Assembly: GCA_021307325.1 (NCBI GenBank)
Contig: CP089931.1
Coordinates: 892,979-956,978 of the forward strand
DNA from: Peptoniphilus sp. GNH
Lineage (GTDB): Bacteria > Bacillota > Clostridia > Tissierellales > Peptoniphilaceae
DNA: 64,000 nucleotides
Direction of reading: 5' to 3'
Positions 1-11,230 of the stretch are shown here, piece by piece. A program made the translations under genes and the position numbers. A model generated the notes under the pieces. That model ran no database searches and was not told the origin of the DNA. It saw nothing but the letters and a program-made list of their open reading frames with translations. How positions within the stretch are numbered: position 1 is the stretch's first letter; each line of letters opens with the position of its first letter.

Positions 1-1382
1 ATGGCTTTTATTCTATTTTTAGAAAAATCCTTTTCTATATGTTCATCTAAGAATTGGTCCATCTTAGTTTGATATAGTGAATAAGAATCTAGCCAGTTTA
101 TAGCCGGGAAATGCCTTTGATATGAAAGGTCATAGTCGAGTTTCCAGAAAATCTTTACAATTCTAAGAGTTGATTGAGAAACTGGCTCTGAAATATCTCC
201 TCCTGGAGGAGATACAGCTCCTATAACAGAAAGAGCTCCCTCTCTATCTTCTGATCCTAAACAACTAACCCTACCTGCTCTTTCATAAAAGTCTGCTACA
301 CGGCTGGCAAGATAAGCAGGGTAACCTTCATCACCAGGCATTTCTTCCAAACGTCCAGACATTTCTCTTAGTGCCTCTGCCCATCTCGAAGTAGAGTCTG
401 CCATCATAGCAACTGAATAGCCCATATCTCTGTAATATTCAGAGATTGTAATTCCTGTATATATTGATGCTTCACGAGCAGCTACTGGCATATTTGAAGT
501 GTTGGCTATAAGAACAGTCCTTTTCATTATTGATTGACCTGTGTTTGCATCTATAAGCTCTGGAAATTCCATCAATACATCAGTCATTTCATTTCCACGT
601 TCGCCACAGCCTACATAAACTACTATTTGTGCATCAGCCCACTTGGCTAGCTGATGTTGTACAACTGTTTTTCCTGATCCAAAAGGTCCTGGTATAGCAG
701 CTGTACCTCCCTTAGTTATCGGGAAAAATGTATCTATTACTCTTTGACCTGTTACAAGAGGAGTATTAGGATCTATCTTTTTCTTATAGGGTCTACCTCT
801 TCTTACTGGCCACTTTTGAACCATTGTCAGCTCTTTCTTTTCGCCATTTTCTGTTTCCAATACACATACAACATCATCTACTATGAAGTTGCCTTCCTTT
901 ATTTCTACAACCTTACCTTCAATTCCATAAGGAACCATGATTTTGTGGTTGATTACTTCAGTCTCTTGGACACTACCTATAACATCTCCAGGGCCTAACT
1001 TATCTCCTATCTTAGCTAGAGGTTTAAAATCCCATCTCTTTTCTCTAGAAAGGGGCTTTACTGATGCTCCTCTAGTTAAGAAATCTCCTGTTTTATTTTT
1101 AAGTCCTTCAAGCGGTCTTTGGATACCATCAAACATTTGTTCCAAAAGACCGGGTCCAAGTTCAACTGAAAGAGGAAAACCTGTTGTTACAACTTCATCT
1201 CCTGGGCCTATACCTGTAGTTTCTTCATAAACTTGGATAGATGCCCTGTCCCCTCTCATCTCAATGATTTCGCCTATAAGCTTATCCTTTGAAACTTCCA
1301 CAACGTCATAGACATTGGCATTTTCCATGCCTTCTGCCACAACCAGGGGTCCGGATACTTCTATAATTTTTCCAGATTTCAA
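1..1382 (-). CDS. ntpA: V-type ATP synthase catalytic subunit A (partial, 3' end outside window)
   Basis: Catalytic nucleotide-binding subunit of the V1 head, which couples ATP hydrolysis or synthesis to Na+/H+ movement. About 460 residues are visible; the C-terminus lies beyond the left edge. I read the gene from a TTG codon at 1382-1380 preceded by an AAAGGAGAG ribosome site. The first residues, [18 protein letters not shown], are the usual start of this family. The Walker A loop GPFGSGKT is at about residues 231-238, followed by the conserved [16 protein letters not shown] and [22 protein letters not shown] motifs. It is the last visible gene of the ntp operon; subunits B and D would be expected next, outside the window. 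Identity is certain; only the TTG start is inferred. Confidence 0.95.
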   Translation of the reverse strand, partial: MKSGKIIEVSGPLVVAEGMENANVYDVVEVSKDKLIGEIIEMRGDRASIQVYEETTGIGPGDEVVTTGFPLSVELGPGLLEQMFDGIQRPLEGLKNKTGDFLTRGASVKPLSREKRWDFKPLAKIGDKLGPGDVIGSVQETEVINHKIMVPYGIEGKVVEIKEGNFIVDDVVCVLETENGEKKELTMVQKWPVRRGRPYKKKIDPNTPLVTGQRVIDTFFPITKGGTAAIPGPFGSGKTVVQHQLAKWADAQIVVYVGCGERGNEMTDVLMEFPELIDANTGQSIMKRTVLIANTSNMPVAAREASIYTGITISEYYRDMGYSVAMMADSTSRWAEALREMSGRLEEMPGDEGYPAYLASRVADFYERAGRVSCLGSEDREGALSVIGAVSPPGGDISEPVSQSTLRIVKIFWKLDYDLSYQRHFPAINWLDSYSLYQTKMDQFLDEHIEKDFSKNRIKA

Positions 1383-1396
1383 GTTATTCTCTCCTT

Positions 1397-1705
1397 TTAT
1401 AATATATTGGCTCCAACCGCCTTTTCTACGTTCTTATTTATCCTATCCATGCCAATTCCCAAGCTTCCCTTGTTGGAAGGGATCAAAATCACAGCTGGAA
1501 TTACCATAGAGTCATATCTCTTAATAGTGTCGGGAATCAAAGCTGCCAGTTCTTCTGTAAGAAATATCAAACCATACTTTTCTCTCGCAAGGGAATCCAC
1601 AGCGATTCTGGCATCTGTTGCATTATAGGCTGTCTTGACATCTAGTCCCAAAGCCTTAAAGGCAAGTACAGAGTCCTTGTCTCCAACTACTGCAATTTTA
1701 TACAT
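1397..1705 (-). CDS. ntpG: V-type ATP synthase subunit F (central stalk)
   Basis: Small Rossmann-like subunit of the central rotor shaft (subunit F; NtpG in Enterococcus nomenclature). It begins [20 protein letters not shown], the family's characteristic N-terminus, and has the usual length of about 100 aa. The frame opens at a GTG three codons upstream (1714), which has a closer ribosome site (AAAGG, 4 nt spacing), so the start is uncertain by three residues. It overlaps the end of subunit C by a few bases and is followed within 15 nt by subunit A, so it is translated as part of the ntp operon. Confidence 0.9.
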   Translation of the reverse strand: MYKIAVVGDKDSVLAFKALGLDVKTAYNATDARIAVDSLAREKYGLIFLTEELAALIPDTIKRYDSMVIPAVILIPSNKGSLGIGMDRINKNVEKAVGANIL

Positions 1706-2699
1706 AAGAATCACGCAACCTTTGTCTTATTTTTTCAGAATCCAGTCCACTCAATTTGGACATTAGTATTATTCTAATATTTTTTATTTCGTTTTCTTTT
1801 GCCATTACATAGGCAAAAATCACCTCAGGCCCATAAGTTACCTTCTTGGCCTCTTTTAGCATATTGACAAAATAATTATCCATACTTTGTTCAAATAGAG
1901 ATAGGCTCTTGCTATCTTCATAGGACGAAAGTCCAGCCTTCACAGCCCCATAAATTTCAGCTTGTTTGAATAAGGCTGAGTCCTTGTCAAGCTTTTCAAT
2001 CATGTACTTTCTGAAGTTTTCAACTTCTATAAATCCGCCTTCTATCAAAACCTTCGATATAAATTCCCAGCTGCGTTCTTGTTTTTTGCATCTTAGGAAT
2101 GTTTTTATATTCGTGAAATCTATCAAGTTCATAGCATAGGATTCGATCATCGGCATTTCCGATTTTCTAGCTAAATATTTCAGATTTTCGAAATATTTCT
2201 TGTCCATAAATATATCTATGGCTTGAGGGTCCTTCGTTTTCTCATATAGACTTAAAGCATCTTGTAAAATTTCATAATACTTTTCCACATCTTGAGATGG
2301 CTTTTTGTCAACTACTGCCTCTCTTAGCTTGGGTATATTTACATCTCCAATTGCCACATAAACAGAATCCAAAGTCTTTTTTAGAATAATTTCCTTTGCC
2401 AAGACTTTTAGATTGTGATAATTATAGATTAAAGCAGCTATTTCAACTGGGTCCTTGTGAGGACTCAGACCGTACGCTTCTTTATATATGGCATCTTGAG
2501 CTTCTTTTAATGCTAATTCATAGTCTTCTGGTCTTGAAAGTTTTTGTACAAAAGTTTGATAATATGAATCCTGTAAAAATCTTATTGCTTCAGCCAAATC
2601 TCTTGACTCAATTAATCTATTATAGAAAGGCTTGTCCAGGAGTTTTTTTTCTAAAACTCTGACAGTGGCGCTAGACTGGATATAATCGTTTCTATCCAC
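1698..2699 (-). CDS. ntpC: V-type ATP synthase subunit C (V0-V1 connector)
   Basis: Funnel-shaped connector (archaeal C / eukaryotic d type) that joins the central stalk to the c-ring. The protein is 333 aa, mostly alpha-helical with no membrane segment, as in the family. The N-terminal part has [16 protein letters not shown] and later [18 protein letters not shown], typical of NtpC/AtpC. It starts with GTG behind a strong AGGAGG box (7 nt spacing). It lies 11 nt after subunit E and overlaps subunit F slightly, as expected for the conserved gene order E-C-F-A. Confidence 0.93.
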   Translation of the reverse strand: MDRNDYIQSSATVRVLEKKLLDKPFYNRLIESRDLAEAIRFLQDSYYQTFVQKLSRPEDYELALKEAQDAIYKEAYGLSPHKDPVEIAALIYNYHNLKVLAKEIILKKTLDSVYVAIGDVNIPKLREAVVDKKPSQDVEKYYEILQDALSLYEKTKDPQAIDIFMDKKYFENLKYLARKSEMPMIESYAMNLIDFTNIKTFLRCKKQERSWEFISKVLIEGGFIEVENFRKYMIEKLDKDSALFKQAEIYGAVKAGLSSYEDSKSLSLFEQSMDNYFVNMLKEAKKVTYGPEVIFAYVMAKENEIKNIRIILMSKLSGLDSEKIRQRLRDSYV

Positions 2700-2710
2700 G
2701 ACTCTACCTC

Positions 2711-3265
2711 CTATCTTCCAAATAGCCCAGAGACTATTTCTCTTTCCAAACTCTCTCTTATAGATTCTACAAAATTATCAAATTCGAAGTTATAAAGCAA
2801 TTTGTCATCTGAAAGGCTAAATCCGCTAGATGGATGCTTTTCTGAAATTTCATATCCCAAATTTTCTTTTTTTACAAGTTCAACCTTGTCTTTGGGAAGA
2901 TTTAGAACTGCCTTATCACTTATTTCAAGATTTTTTAATTGTTTCTTTAAAAATTCCAAATAAGAAGTGTCATCCAGATTTTTAAGACCTGATTTGATTT
3001 TTTCTATTGCTTCGTTTACAATCTCTTCTTTTTTTTGTAGAACTTGGTCTCTGGCTCTTAGCTTGGCCGATTCCATAATCTTGCCTTCAAGAGCCTCAGC
3101 TTCAGCTTGTGCTTTTTGGATAATCTTTTCAGCTTGATTTTTAGCTTCTGTTGTTTTCGCCTCAAGGATGGATTCTTTTTTCGCCTTGGCTTCAGAAAGA
3201 ACCTTTTCGCTTTCTTCCTTGGCCCTTTGCAAAATTTTTTCTCCGATCTTGTCTAAATTTGACAC
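2711..3265 (-). CDS. ntpE: V-type ATP synthase subunit E (peripheral stalk)
   Basis: Peripheral-stalk subunit that pairs with the G/H subunit to hold the head against rotation. It is 184 aa: the first ~100 residues form a charged, Lys/Glu/Ala-rich continuous helix (IGEKILQRAKEESEKVLSEA), and the C-terminal globular part ends in a helix before GLFGR. It starts with GTG behind a GGATGTG-like site. It lies between subunit K (18 nt upstream) and C (11 nt downstream). The coiled-coil N-terminus is low complexity, so the call depends on operon position as well as on the sequence. Confidence 0.92.
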   Translation of the reverse strand: MSNLDKIGEKILQRAKEESEKVLSEAKAKKESILEAKTTEAKNQAEKIIQKAQAEAEALEGKIMESAKLRARDQVLQKKEEIVNEAIEKIKSGLKNLDDTSYLEFLKKQLKNLEISDKAVLNLPKDKVELVKKENLGYEISEKHPSSGFSLSDDKLLYNFEFDNFVESIRESLEREIVSGLFGR

Positions 3266-3283
3266 GTCATCACATCCTTAAAC

Positions 3284-5689
<2,406 letters not shown>

Positions 5690-5699
<10 letters not shown>

Positions 5700-6013
5700 T
5701 TTTCTTTCACAATCCTTTTTACAAGCGCATCAGCCAAAGATGCAACCTTGTCACTTGCCTCTTGGGCATAGACCATGTTGTCTTTTTTGGCTTTTGCCAG
5801 TATCGGTTCTGCGCTCTTTTGCGCCTTTTCCTTAGCCTTGGTCAAAATTTCTTCCGCCTTTTTATTAGCATCTGAAATTTCAGCATCTAAAAGCTTAGCA
5901 GCTTCGACCTCGGCATTTTTGATAAGATCTGTAGCTTCATCATTAGCTTTTTTTATAATCAAGCTAGCCTCATCTTCAAAAGATTTTACAGTCTTAATTA
6001 CATCAACCGACAC
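5690..6013 (-). CDS. ntpF: V-type ATP synthase subunit G/H (peripheral stalk coiled coil)
   Basis: First gene of the ntp operon. It is a 107-aa, almost wholly helical, Ala/Glu/Lys-rich protein (KAEEILTKAKEKAQKSAEPI) that would pair with subunit E in the peripheral stalk. The start is GTG, chosen for its strong AGGAGG box 7 nt upstream. The composition is low complexity, so assignment rests on length, coiled-coil pattern and its place directly before subunit I. An extended -10 promoter lies about 50 nt upstream. Confidence 0.88.
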
Positions 6014-6062
6014 ACTCTCACCTCCTGTATAAAATTAAGTGTAAATACATTCCACTAGTTGA

Positions 6063-6071
6063 ATTATAACA
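6063..6071 (-). promoter_or_regulatory. Extended -10 promoter of the V-ATPase operon
   Basis: On the minus strand TGTTATAAT fits the extended -10 consensus TGnTATAAT exactly. There is no good -35 hexamer at 16-18 bp, which is common for extended -10 promoters. The predicted transcript would start near 6056, giving a short leader that contains the AGGAGG site of the first gene. Confidence 0.55.
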
Positions 6072-6208
6072 CGTATCTTATCCCATTTCTTTAAATTAAA
6101 AAAATAACGTATAAATTTAAATTATGACAAAATTTCTATGTTTATTATAGGAATAAATTGATAACAATTACCAAGATAACTATTTTATAAAATATAATAG
6201 TTTTATTT

Positions 6209-6605
6209 CTAACTATTCTTTTCTGATTTCCTTGTATCCTCTTCTAGCAAGCTATAATATTTTTCTATGCAGTTGGTCACCTTTAAAAATACGAGAGAAA
6301 ATTCATGTTTGTCTGTTATTCCCCTTACATCAAAACTTGAAAGAGCCTCATCTTTTTTACCATGCTAAGGTAACCAAAAGAAATTTCTGCTTCACTTTTT
6401 TCAAGCCTTCCCTCTACGATTAAAAAGTCTAGCTCAGCTTGTCTTAACTTTGTAAGAAGGCTCTCGGTATTGTCTATGTCGATGGTAAAAGTCTTGTTTT
6501 CGTCTTTTATAAGTTTTTCCAACTTATATATGGCATATTGACCAAGCGTCTTTGTAAGGCCTATTTTTATGTGAAATTGTTGCAGTGGGTGTCGAATATT
6601 TTATG
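6209..6605 (-). pseudogene. Remnant of a LysR-family transcriptional regulator
   Basis: Two pieces of a LysR substrate-binding domain sit in different frames. The first reads from just after an in-frame stop near 6605: PLQQFHIKIGLTKTLGQYAI, then KLEKLIKDENK and AELDFLIVEGRLEKSEAEIS, matching the first half of the effector domain. Near 6345 the similarity jumps to another frame that reads ALSSFDVRGITDKHEFSLVF and ends at TAG 6209-6211, resembling the domain's C-terminal strand and helix. The DNA-binding helix-turn-helix half and the middle of the domain are missing. I infer an old gene decayed by 5' loss, an internal deletion and a frameshift. The frame 6325-6522 is part of this and not a real small gene. 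Confidence 0.7.
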
Positions 6606-6628
6606 GGTCTTGTTTAAAATTTTCTATT

Positions 6629-6673
6629 AAAAAAGAGATGTTGGATAAATAAAATCCTAAACATCTCTTTTTT
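6629..6673 (-). terminator. Intrinsic terminator after the SLH protein gene
   Basis: Inverted repeat GAGATGTT...AACATCTC with a further GGAT/ATCC pairing inside, flanked by A-run and T-run on both sides, so it could work in both directions. It lies 19 nt beyond the stop of the SLH gene. Confidence 0.75.
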
Positions 6674-6691
6674 TATGAATTTCTGATCGGA

Positions 6692-8269
6692 TTAATTTCC
6701 CGTTCCTTCGAGGATATTGTAGTAGTACCACTGACTGTTTTCTACGTCCTTAAAAGGATTTTTAGAAAAAGCATCTATAAAGTCCTTATTGGGTTTTCTA
6801 TCTAAGACCTTTATAAGAACAGTTATGGCTTCAGCTCTTGTAATTTCTTTTTCAGGGAAAAATTTATTGTTTCCCCTTCCAGACATAAATCCCTTAGATG
6901 TCATAGCACTTATAGGTGCCTTATACCAAACATCACCAACATCTGCAAACAAAGGCTCTTGCCTATATCCCATTTGCATATCTAAGTCCAATTGAAGATA
7001 TCTAGATATTATAGTGGCAAACTCTGCCCTGCTAATCTTCTTGTCTGGTTTAAAGCTTCCATCCTTATATCCCGATATATAGGATTTCTTTTCCATGTAT
7101 CCAACAGCATCAGCATACCAAGCATCCTGCTTGACATCCTTAAAAGAAGAAAATTCCCCAACTGCATCTTTTAGTAAATCAATTCTTGAAATTATAACAG
7201 CGGCTTGCGCCCTTGTAAGGGCAGCTCCTGGTGCAAATTTATCATCAGAAATCCCCTTCATTATTGGGAAGCGCACAGCCTTTTGTGCTTGATCAATTTC
7301 ATTAACCGCCTTTACAATCTCTTCATTTTTAACATCAGATTTGACCTGCATATATTGGCCATAAGCAAGAGCTGCCATCAATCTAGCCGCATTCTCCTTG
7401 CTGCTTTTAGACACATCAATATTTCTTGCATAATTTATATAGAGATTTAGCTTGTTCATATCCGCATTTTCAAGTGCCGGGTTCTTGTCGCCTTTTTCTA
7501 CTTTATTTACCTTATTGCTATCTTCGCCTTGACCCTTGGATTTCACAGTAAGATTTACCGTCGCAGATCTAAACTCGCCATTTTCCAAATAATTTACCTC
7601 TACATCTAGACTTGCATTTAGCTTTATGTCTTTAAGAGGTATAGAAAAATTCCCCTTGTCATCAGCAAGACCTGTTGCTATTGCCTTGTCATTAATTCTT
7701 ACAATGATGTCTGCTCCTTGTTTGGTCTTACCAGTTAAAACCTTGTCTCCGTAGTAAAAAGGATTTAATTTAAGCCCCGAATCCAAGGCCTTGGTAGAAG
7801 ATTTAACATCTCTTTGTCCACTAGTTTCCTTGCCGGTCTTATCAATACTTGTAAGCACAAAAGAATTTTTGAAATCCGGCTTGTCTTGATCTTGTCTTGC
7901 AAAAGTTATAACTTCTACATTTGCCTCATTAGACAAGAGTTTGCCAGTATCAGAAACAACTATGGATACTATATCCCTCTGCACAGTTTGCAAGTAAGAT
8001 TTGCTTATATCATAAGCTGGGTCTTGAGTTTTTAAATTGGCAGCATCCAATTTTAAATTTTTATCCATCATAAGACTTATGGTGAAGCTTTGATAATTTT
8101 CCTTGATGTCCTTTGGCAATTTAATTTTTAAGTTGTAATTGATTTTTTGTCCAGCTTTGACTTTCAAAAGGCTTGGCTGCTCCAAGCTTATATCTATATT
8201 GGCATCTGCATATATGTAAGTAGGTATAAACAAGCACAAAGCCAATATCAATCCGATCAATCTTTTCAT
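6692..8269 (-). CDS. Secreted SLH-domain surface protein with Ig-like domains
   Basis: 525-aa exported protein, probably attached to cell-wall polymer. Residues 1-23 form a signal peptide (MKRLIGLILALCLFIPTYIYADA). Residues ~24-150 resemble a beta-sandwich of cohesin/pilin-like type. Residues ~160-250 look like a bacterial Ig-like repeat (GKTKQGADIIVRIND ... DDKGNFSIPLKDI). After a charged linker and a helical stretch, three SLH repeats occupy about 335-525, with TRAQAAVIISRI, SRAEFATIISRY and TRAEAITVLIKVL as the signature helices. The ribosome site AAAGGAGG is well placed. It is a single-gene unit with its own terminator. The ligand or enzymatic role is unknown; I see no catalytic motif. 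Confidence 0.85.
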   Translation of the reverse strand: MKRLIGLILALCLFIPTYIYADANIDISLEQPSLLKVKAGQKINYNLKIKLPKDIKENYQSFTISLMMDKNLKLDAANLKTQDPAYDISKSYLQTVQRDIVSIVVSDTGKLLSNEANVEVITFARQDQDKPDFKNSFVLTSIDKTGKETSGQRDVKSSTKALDSGLKLNPFYYGDKVLTGKTKQGADIIVRINDKAIATGLADDKGNFSIPLKDIKLNASLDVEVNYLENGEFRSATVNLTVKSKGQGEDSNKVNKVEKGDKNPALENADMNKLNLYINYARNIDVSKSSKENAARLMAALAYGQYMQVKSDVKNEEIVKAVNEIDQAQKAVRFPIMKGISDDKFAPGAALTRAQAAVIISRIDLLKDAVGEFSSFKDVKQDAWYADAVGYMEKKSYISGYKDGSFKPDKKISRAEFATIISRYLQLDLDMQMGYRQEPLFADVGDVWYKAPISAMTSKGFMSGRGNNKFFPEKEITRAEAITVLIKVLDRKPNKDFIDAFSKNPFKDVENSQWYYYNILEGTGN

Positions 8270-8348
8270 AAAAATCCTCCTTTTATCTTATTATATACAA
8301 AATTTAAAATTTGAAAAGAAAATAGCCTAAATTCCATCATTTTGTGAA

Positions 8349-8384
8349 TAAAATAAAAAATCCACCGGGGTTTAGGCGGCGGAT
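8349..8384 (-). terminator. Intrinsic terminator of the NCS2 permease gene
   Basis: On the minus strand a 7-bp stem TCCGCCG / CGGTGGA (one G-U pair) closes a 9-nt loop and is followed directly by a T-rich tract. It lies about 20 nt after the permease stop codon. Confidence 0.8.
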
Positions 8385-8405
8385 CCAAATAATTTTTAAA
8401 GATTT

Positions 8406-9743
8406 TTAAAATAAAGTTTTTAAAATTGGCCAAAGATCTCTTAATAAGAAAATAGCTGCCAAGACATACATAAGAGCTGATATGTCTTTAAATTTTCCTG
8501 TTAGAACTTTTAGTATAACATAAGAAATCATTCCGTATGAGATACCTTCTGCTATTGAATAAGAATAAGGCATCATAAGCATAGTAAGGTAAGCTGGAAT
8601 AGCTTCTGTGAAGTCATTAAAATCTATATCCTTTATAGGACTCATCATAAAAAGACCTACCATTACAAGAGCTGGTGCTGTCGCTTGTGCAGGAACAATC
8701 GAGATGATTGGGAAAAAGAATAGAGCGAGTAGGAAGAAAAATCCCGTTGAAAGAGATGTAAGACCTGTCCTACCTCCATCTGCTACACCCGATGCAGATT
8801 CTACGAAAGTTGTTACTGTACTTGTTCCAAGAAGAGATCCAACAGTAGTTCCAACAGCGTCTGCAAAGAGGGCTTGCCCAACTTTTGGAAGCTTTCCATT
8901 CTTATCTAAAAGATTTGCCTTGGTAGCAACACCAGTAAGAGTTCCTACTGTGTCGAAAATATCAACAAAAAGGAAGGTGAACATGATACCAAACATTTCT
9001 AAGGATAAAAATTTGTCCCATTGAATTTTAAATGCCACAGGAGCTATGGATGGTGGAAGTGAAAATATTCCATTTTCTGGAAGATGTGCAACTCCTAAAA
9101 TTAGAGCTAAAATAGTCGATGCGATTATTCCTATTAGTAGTCCACCCTTGACATTTTTGGCTGTTAAATATGCCATTATAAGTAGACCGAAAAAAAATAC
9201 TAAAGATGGAGCAGTTAAAATATCTCCAAGACTTAAAATAGTGCCGTTTCCAGTTTGGACTATACCAGCTGATGAAAGTCCTATTAAGGCTATAAAAAGA
9301 CCTATACCAACTGACACTGCCTTTTTAAGACTCAAAGGAATGGCATCAAAAATTGCCTGTCTAACTTTAAATACTGACAAAATTAAAAATATTATACCCT
9401 CTAAAAATACAGCACTTAGAGCAAATTCCCAAGGCTTGCCCATACCAAGACATACAGAATAGGTAAAGAAGGCATTAAGCCCCATACCAGGAGCAAGAGC
9501 AAAGGGTAGGTTGGCCATAAAAGCCATAAGTATTATTGCAACAACGGATGCCAAAATAGTGGCTGTAAAAACTCCGCCCTTGTCCATGCCTGTTTCTGCT
9601 AACATGTTTGGATTGACTATGAGGATATAACTCATCGTCATAAAAGTTGTAAGTCCTGCAACTAGCTCGGTCCTTACAGATGTGTTTCGAGCCTTCAGAT
9701 CAAAAGTCTTGTCAAGAAAGCTTTCATTAGTCACATTATTCAT
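8406..9743 (-). CDS. NCS2-family purine (adenine/guanine/hypoxanthine) permease
   Basis: Polytopic nucleobase transporter of the AzgA/PbuG branch, 445 aa. Diagnostic stretches: ELVAGLTTFMTMSYILIVNP near the N-terminus, LAPGMGLNAFFTYSV, and late in the protein GTSTVTTFVESASGVADGGR, the signature of this subgroup. The start is set at 9743 (MNNVTNESFL) because AGGAGG lies 6 nt before it; the frame continues upstream to 9764 without a ribosome site. It is monocistronic, between two terminators. I looked for a purine riboswitch in the 5' region and did not find one. The exact purine is not determinable from sequence. Confidence 0.9.
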   Translation of the reverse strand: MNNVTNESFLDKTFDLKARNTSVRTELVAGLTTFMTMSYILIVNPNMLAETGMDKGGVFTATILASVVAIILMAFMANLPFALAPGMGLNAFFTYSVCLGMGKPWEFALSAVFLEGIIFLILSVFKVRQAIFDAIPLSLKKAVSVGIGLFIALIGLSSAGIVQTGNGTILSLGDILTAPSLVFFFGLLIMAYLTAKNVKGGLLIGIIASTILALILGVAHLPENGIFSLPPSIAPVAFKIQWDKFLSLEMFGIMFTFLFVDIFDTVGTLTGVATKANLLDKNGKLPKVGQALFADAVGTTVGSLLGTSTVTTFVESASGVADGGRTGLTSLSTGFFFLLALFFFPIISIVPAQATAPALVMVGLFMMSPIKDIDFNDFTEAIPAYLTMLMMPYSYSIAEGISYGMISYVILKVLTGKFKDISALMYVLAAIFLLRDLWPILKTLF

Positions 9744-9882
9744 TATTAACCTCCTGTGATACATAGAGTTTTCCCTTACAAGCCTATTCTACCATAAAGA
9801 TTTGAGCTTAAAAGTACCTTGAGAAATTTGGAAATGTTTGCAAAAAAATAAAAAGGTTTGCATTTATTTTTTTAATAAAAAT

Positions 9883-9927
9883 CAAAAAAATAATGACCTT
9901 GAAAGCAAAAATTCAAGCTCATTATTT
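9883..9927 (-). terminator. Intrinsic terminator after alr
   Basis: Long inverted repeat AATAATGAGCTTGAA / TTCAAGGTCATTATT (minus strand; one mismatch or G-U pair) followed by seven T residues. It is about 85 nt downstream of the alr stop codon and ends the alr-side operon. Confidence 0.8.
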
Positions 9928-10013
9928 AATCTACTTATTATAAAATTAATTTAGAATTTTGTACAAAATTATATATAAAATAACTTACTTTAACATCATT
10001 TTTATAATAAAAT

Positions 10014-11165
10014 TTATCTTTGCAAAATATAGTCAATAATCTTTACAACTTTTCCATTTTCTATATAGACCCTTGGCAATCTCTCCGATAGGTGAGTCAG
10101 GTACGATGTTGGGATTTCTCCAGCTTTTTCGGCAATTTCTTCTATTGTGATTTTTTCATCGCCCTGTTCTCCTATTATCACAACCTCATCTCCTAGCCTT
10201 GCCCCTAGTCCTGTGACATCAACCATCATCTGATCCATACATATTCTTCCTATTTGTCTACATCTCTTACCCTTTATAAGCACATCTATCTTACCAGATA
10301 AACTTCTTATGATGCCATCTGCATAACCTATGGGAATGGTTGCAACTTCGGTTTCTTTGTCTGCTACAAACAAGTGGCCATAAGATACTCCTTCTCCTTG
10401 TTCTAGAGTTTTTATGAAAGAAATTTCTGATTTTAAGCTGCCTATAAAGCTCAAATTCATATCATCCGCTCTCTTGTCCCCTTCCGGGCTGCCATACAAG
10501 ATTATTCCAGGTCTTATATAAGAATTTTCCAGCACTCTGTGTCCCATAATAGCGTGGGAATTAGATGAATGAAAAAGCTTAATGTCGCAGTCCATATACC
10601 AAAGTTCTTTTTTGAATTTTAAAAGTTTTACATATTGTTCTCTTGTGAAGTCAGGATCACTATCAGACTTTGCAAAATGAGTGAAGATTCCTTCGACTTC
10701 TATGTTACAAAGCTTGAAAACTCGTGCCGCTTCTTCATAATTATCTCTAAAGCCTATCCTGCCCATGCCCGTGTCGACAGCAATGTGGCAGATGGCTTTT
10801 GTGTTTAACTTTTCAGCTCTACTATTTAAAATCTCCGCCTCTTCGAAAGAAGATACTGTGAAGGTAATTTTTTTTCTTATGCCTTCGTCAACCATATGGC
10901 CCCAAGCAGGCCCCAAAATCAAAATTCTGATGTCTTCAAACTTTTTTCTAAGGCTTAGGGCTTCATTCATATTTGCCACAGCAAAAAAATCCACTCCTAG
11001 TCCTAATAGCTTCTTGGCTATCATCTCATCGCCAAAATGGTAGGCATTTGATTTTACAATGGCAATTATTTTGCTTCTTTTTTGTGTAACTCTTTCTATT
11101 TCTTTTAAATTGTTTTCCAACTTATCCAGATTGACTTCTAAATAAGCAGCTCTGCTGATTTCCAT
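10014..11165 (-). CDS. alr: Alanine racemase
   Basis: PLP enzyme interconverting L- and D-alanine for peptidoglycan. The protein is 383 aa from the start chosen at 11165 (MEISRAAYLEVNLDKLENNL), which has AGGAG 5 nt upstream; the frame to 11198 would begin inside the preceding gene's terminator. The PLP lysine lies in IAIVKSNAYHFG (usually AVVKANAYGHG), the dimer/C-terminal catalytic region shows GVSYGHLF, and the tail has GRICMDQMMVDVTGLG. The active-site loop deviates slightly (SNAYHFG rather than ANAYGHG), but the Lys, Asn-Ala-Tyr and Gly remain. It follows the LCP gene after a terminator, so it may have a separate promoter. Confidence 0.93.
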   Translation of the reverse strand: MEISRAAYLEVNLDKLENNLKEIERVTQKRSKIIAIVKSNAYHFGDEMIAKKLLGLGVDFFAVANMNEALSLRKKFEDIRILILGPAWGHMVDEGIRKKITFTVSSFEEAEILNSRAEKLNTKAICHIAVDTGMGRIGFRDNYEEAARVFKLCNIEVEGIFTHFAKSDSDPDFTREQYVKLLKFKKELWYMDCDIKLFHSSNSHAIMGHRVLENSYIRPGIILYGSPEGDKRADDMNLSFIGSLKSEISFIKTLEQGEGVSYGHLFVADKETEVATIPIGYADGIIRSLSGKIDVLIKGKRCRQIGRICMDQMMVDVTGLGARLGDEVVIIGEQGDEKITIEEIAEKAGEIPTSYLTHLSERLPRVYIENGKVVKIIDYILQR

Positions 11166-11180
11166 AAATGCTCCTATGTA

Positions 11181-11205
11181 AAAAAGGGTGATAATCACCC
11201 TTTTT
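11181..11205 (-). terminator. Intrinsic terminator of the LCP gene
   Basis: Perfect inverted repeat AAAAAGGGTGA / TCACCCTTTTT with a 3-nt loop, 25 nt past the LCP stop codon and just before the alr ribosome site. It would limit read-through into alr. Confidence 0.8.
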
Positions 11206-11230
11206 CGGTCAAGACCTATAAGTGTTTTTA

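Noticed and set aside
6325-6522. Small 65-codon gene
   Set aside because: Same-frame similarity continues upstream of its TTG and a neighbouring frame continues the same domain, so it is a piece of the LysR remnant.
9744-10013. Purine riboswitch before the NCS2 permease
   Set aside because: A plus-strand TCTACCATAAA superficially recalls the riboswitch core, but the gene is on the minus strand and no matching P1/loop sequences are present there.
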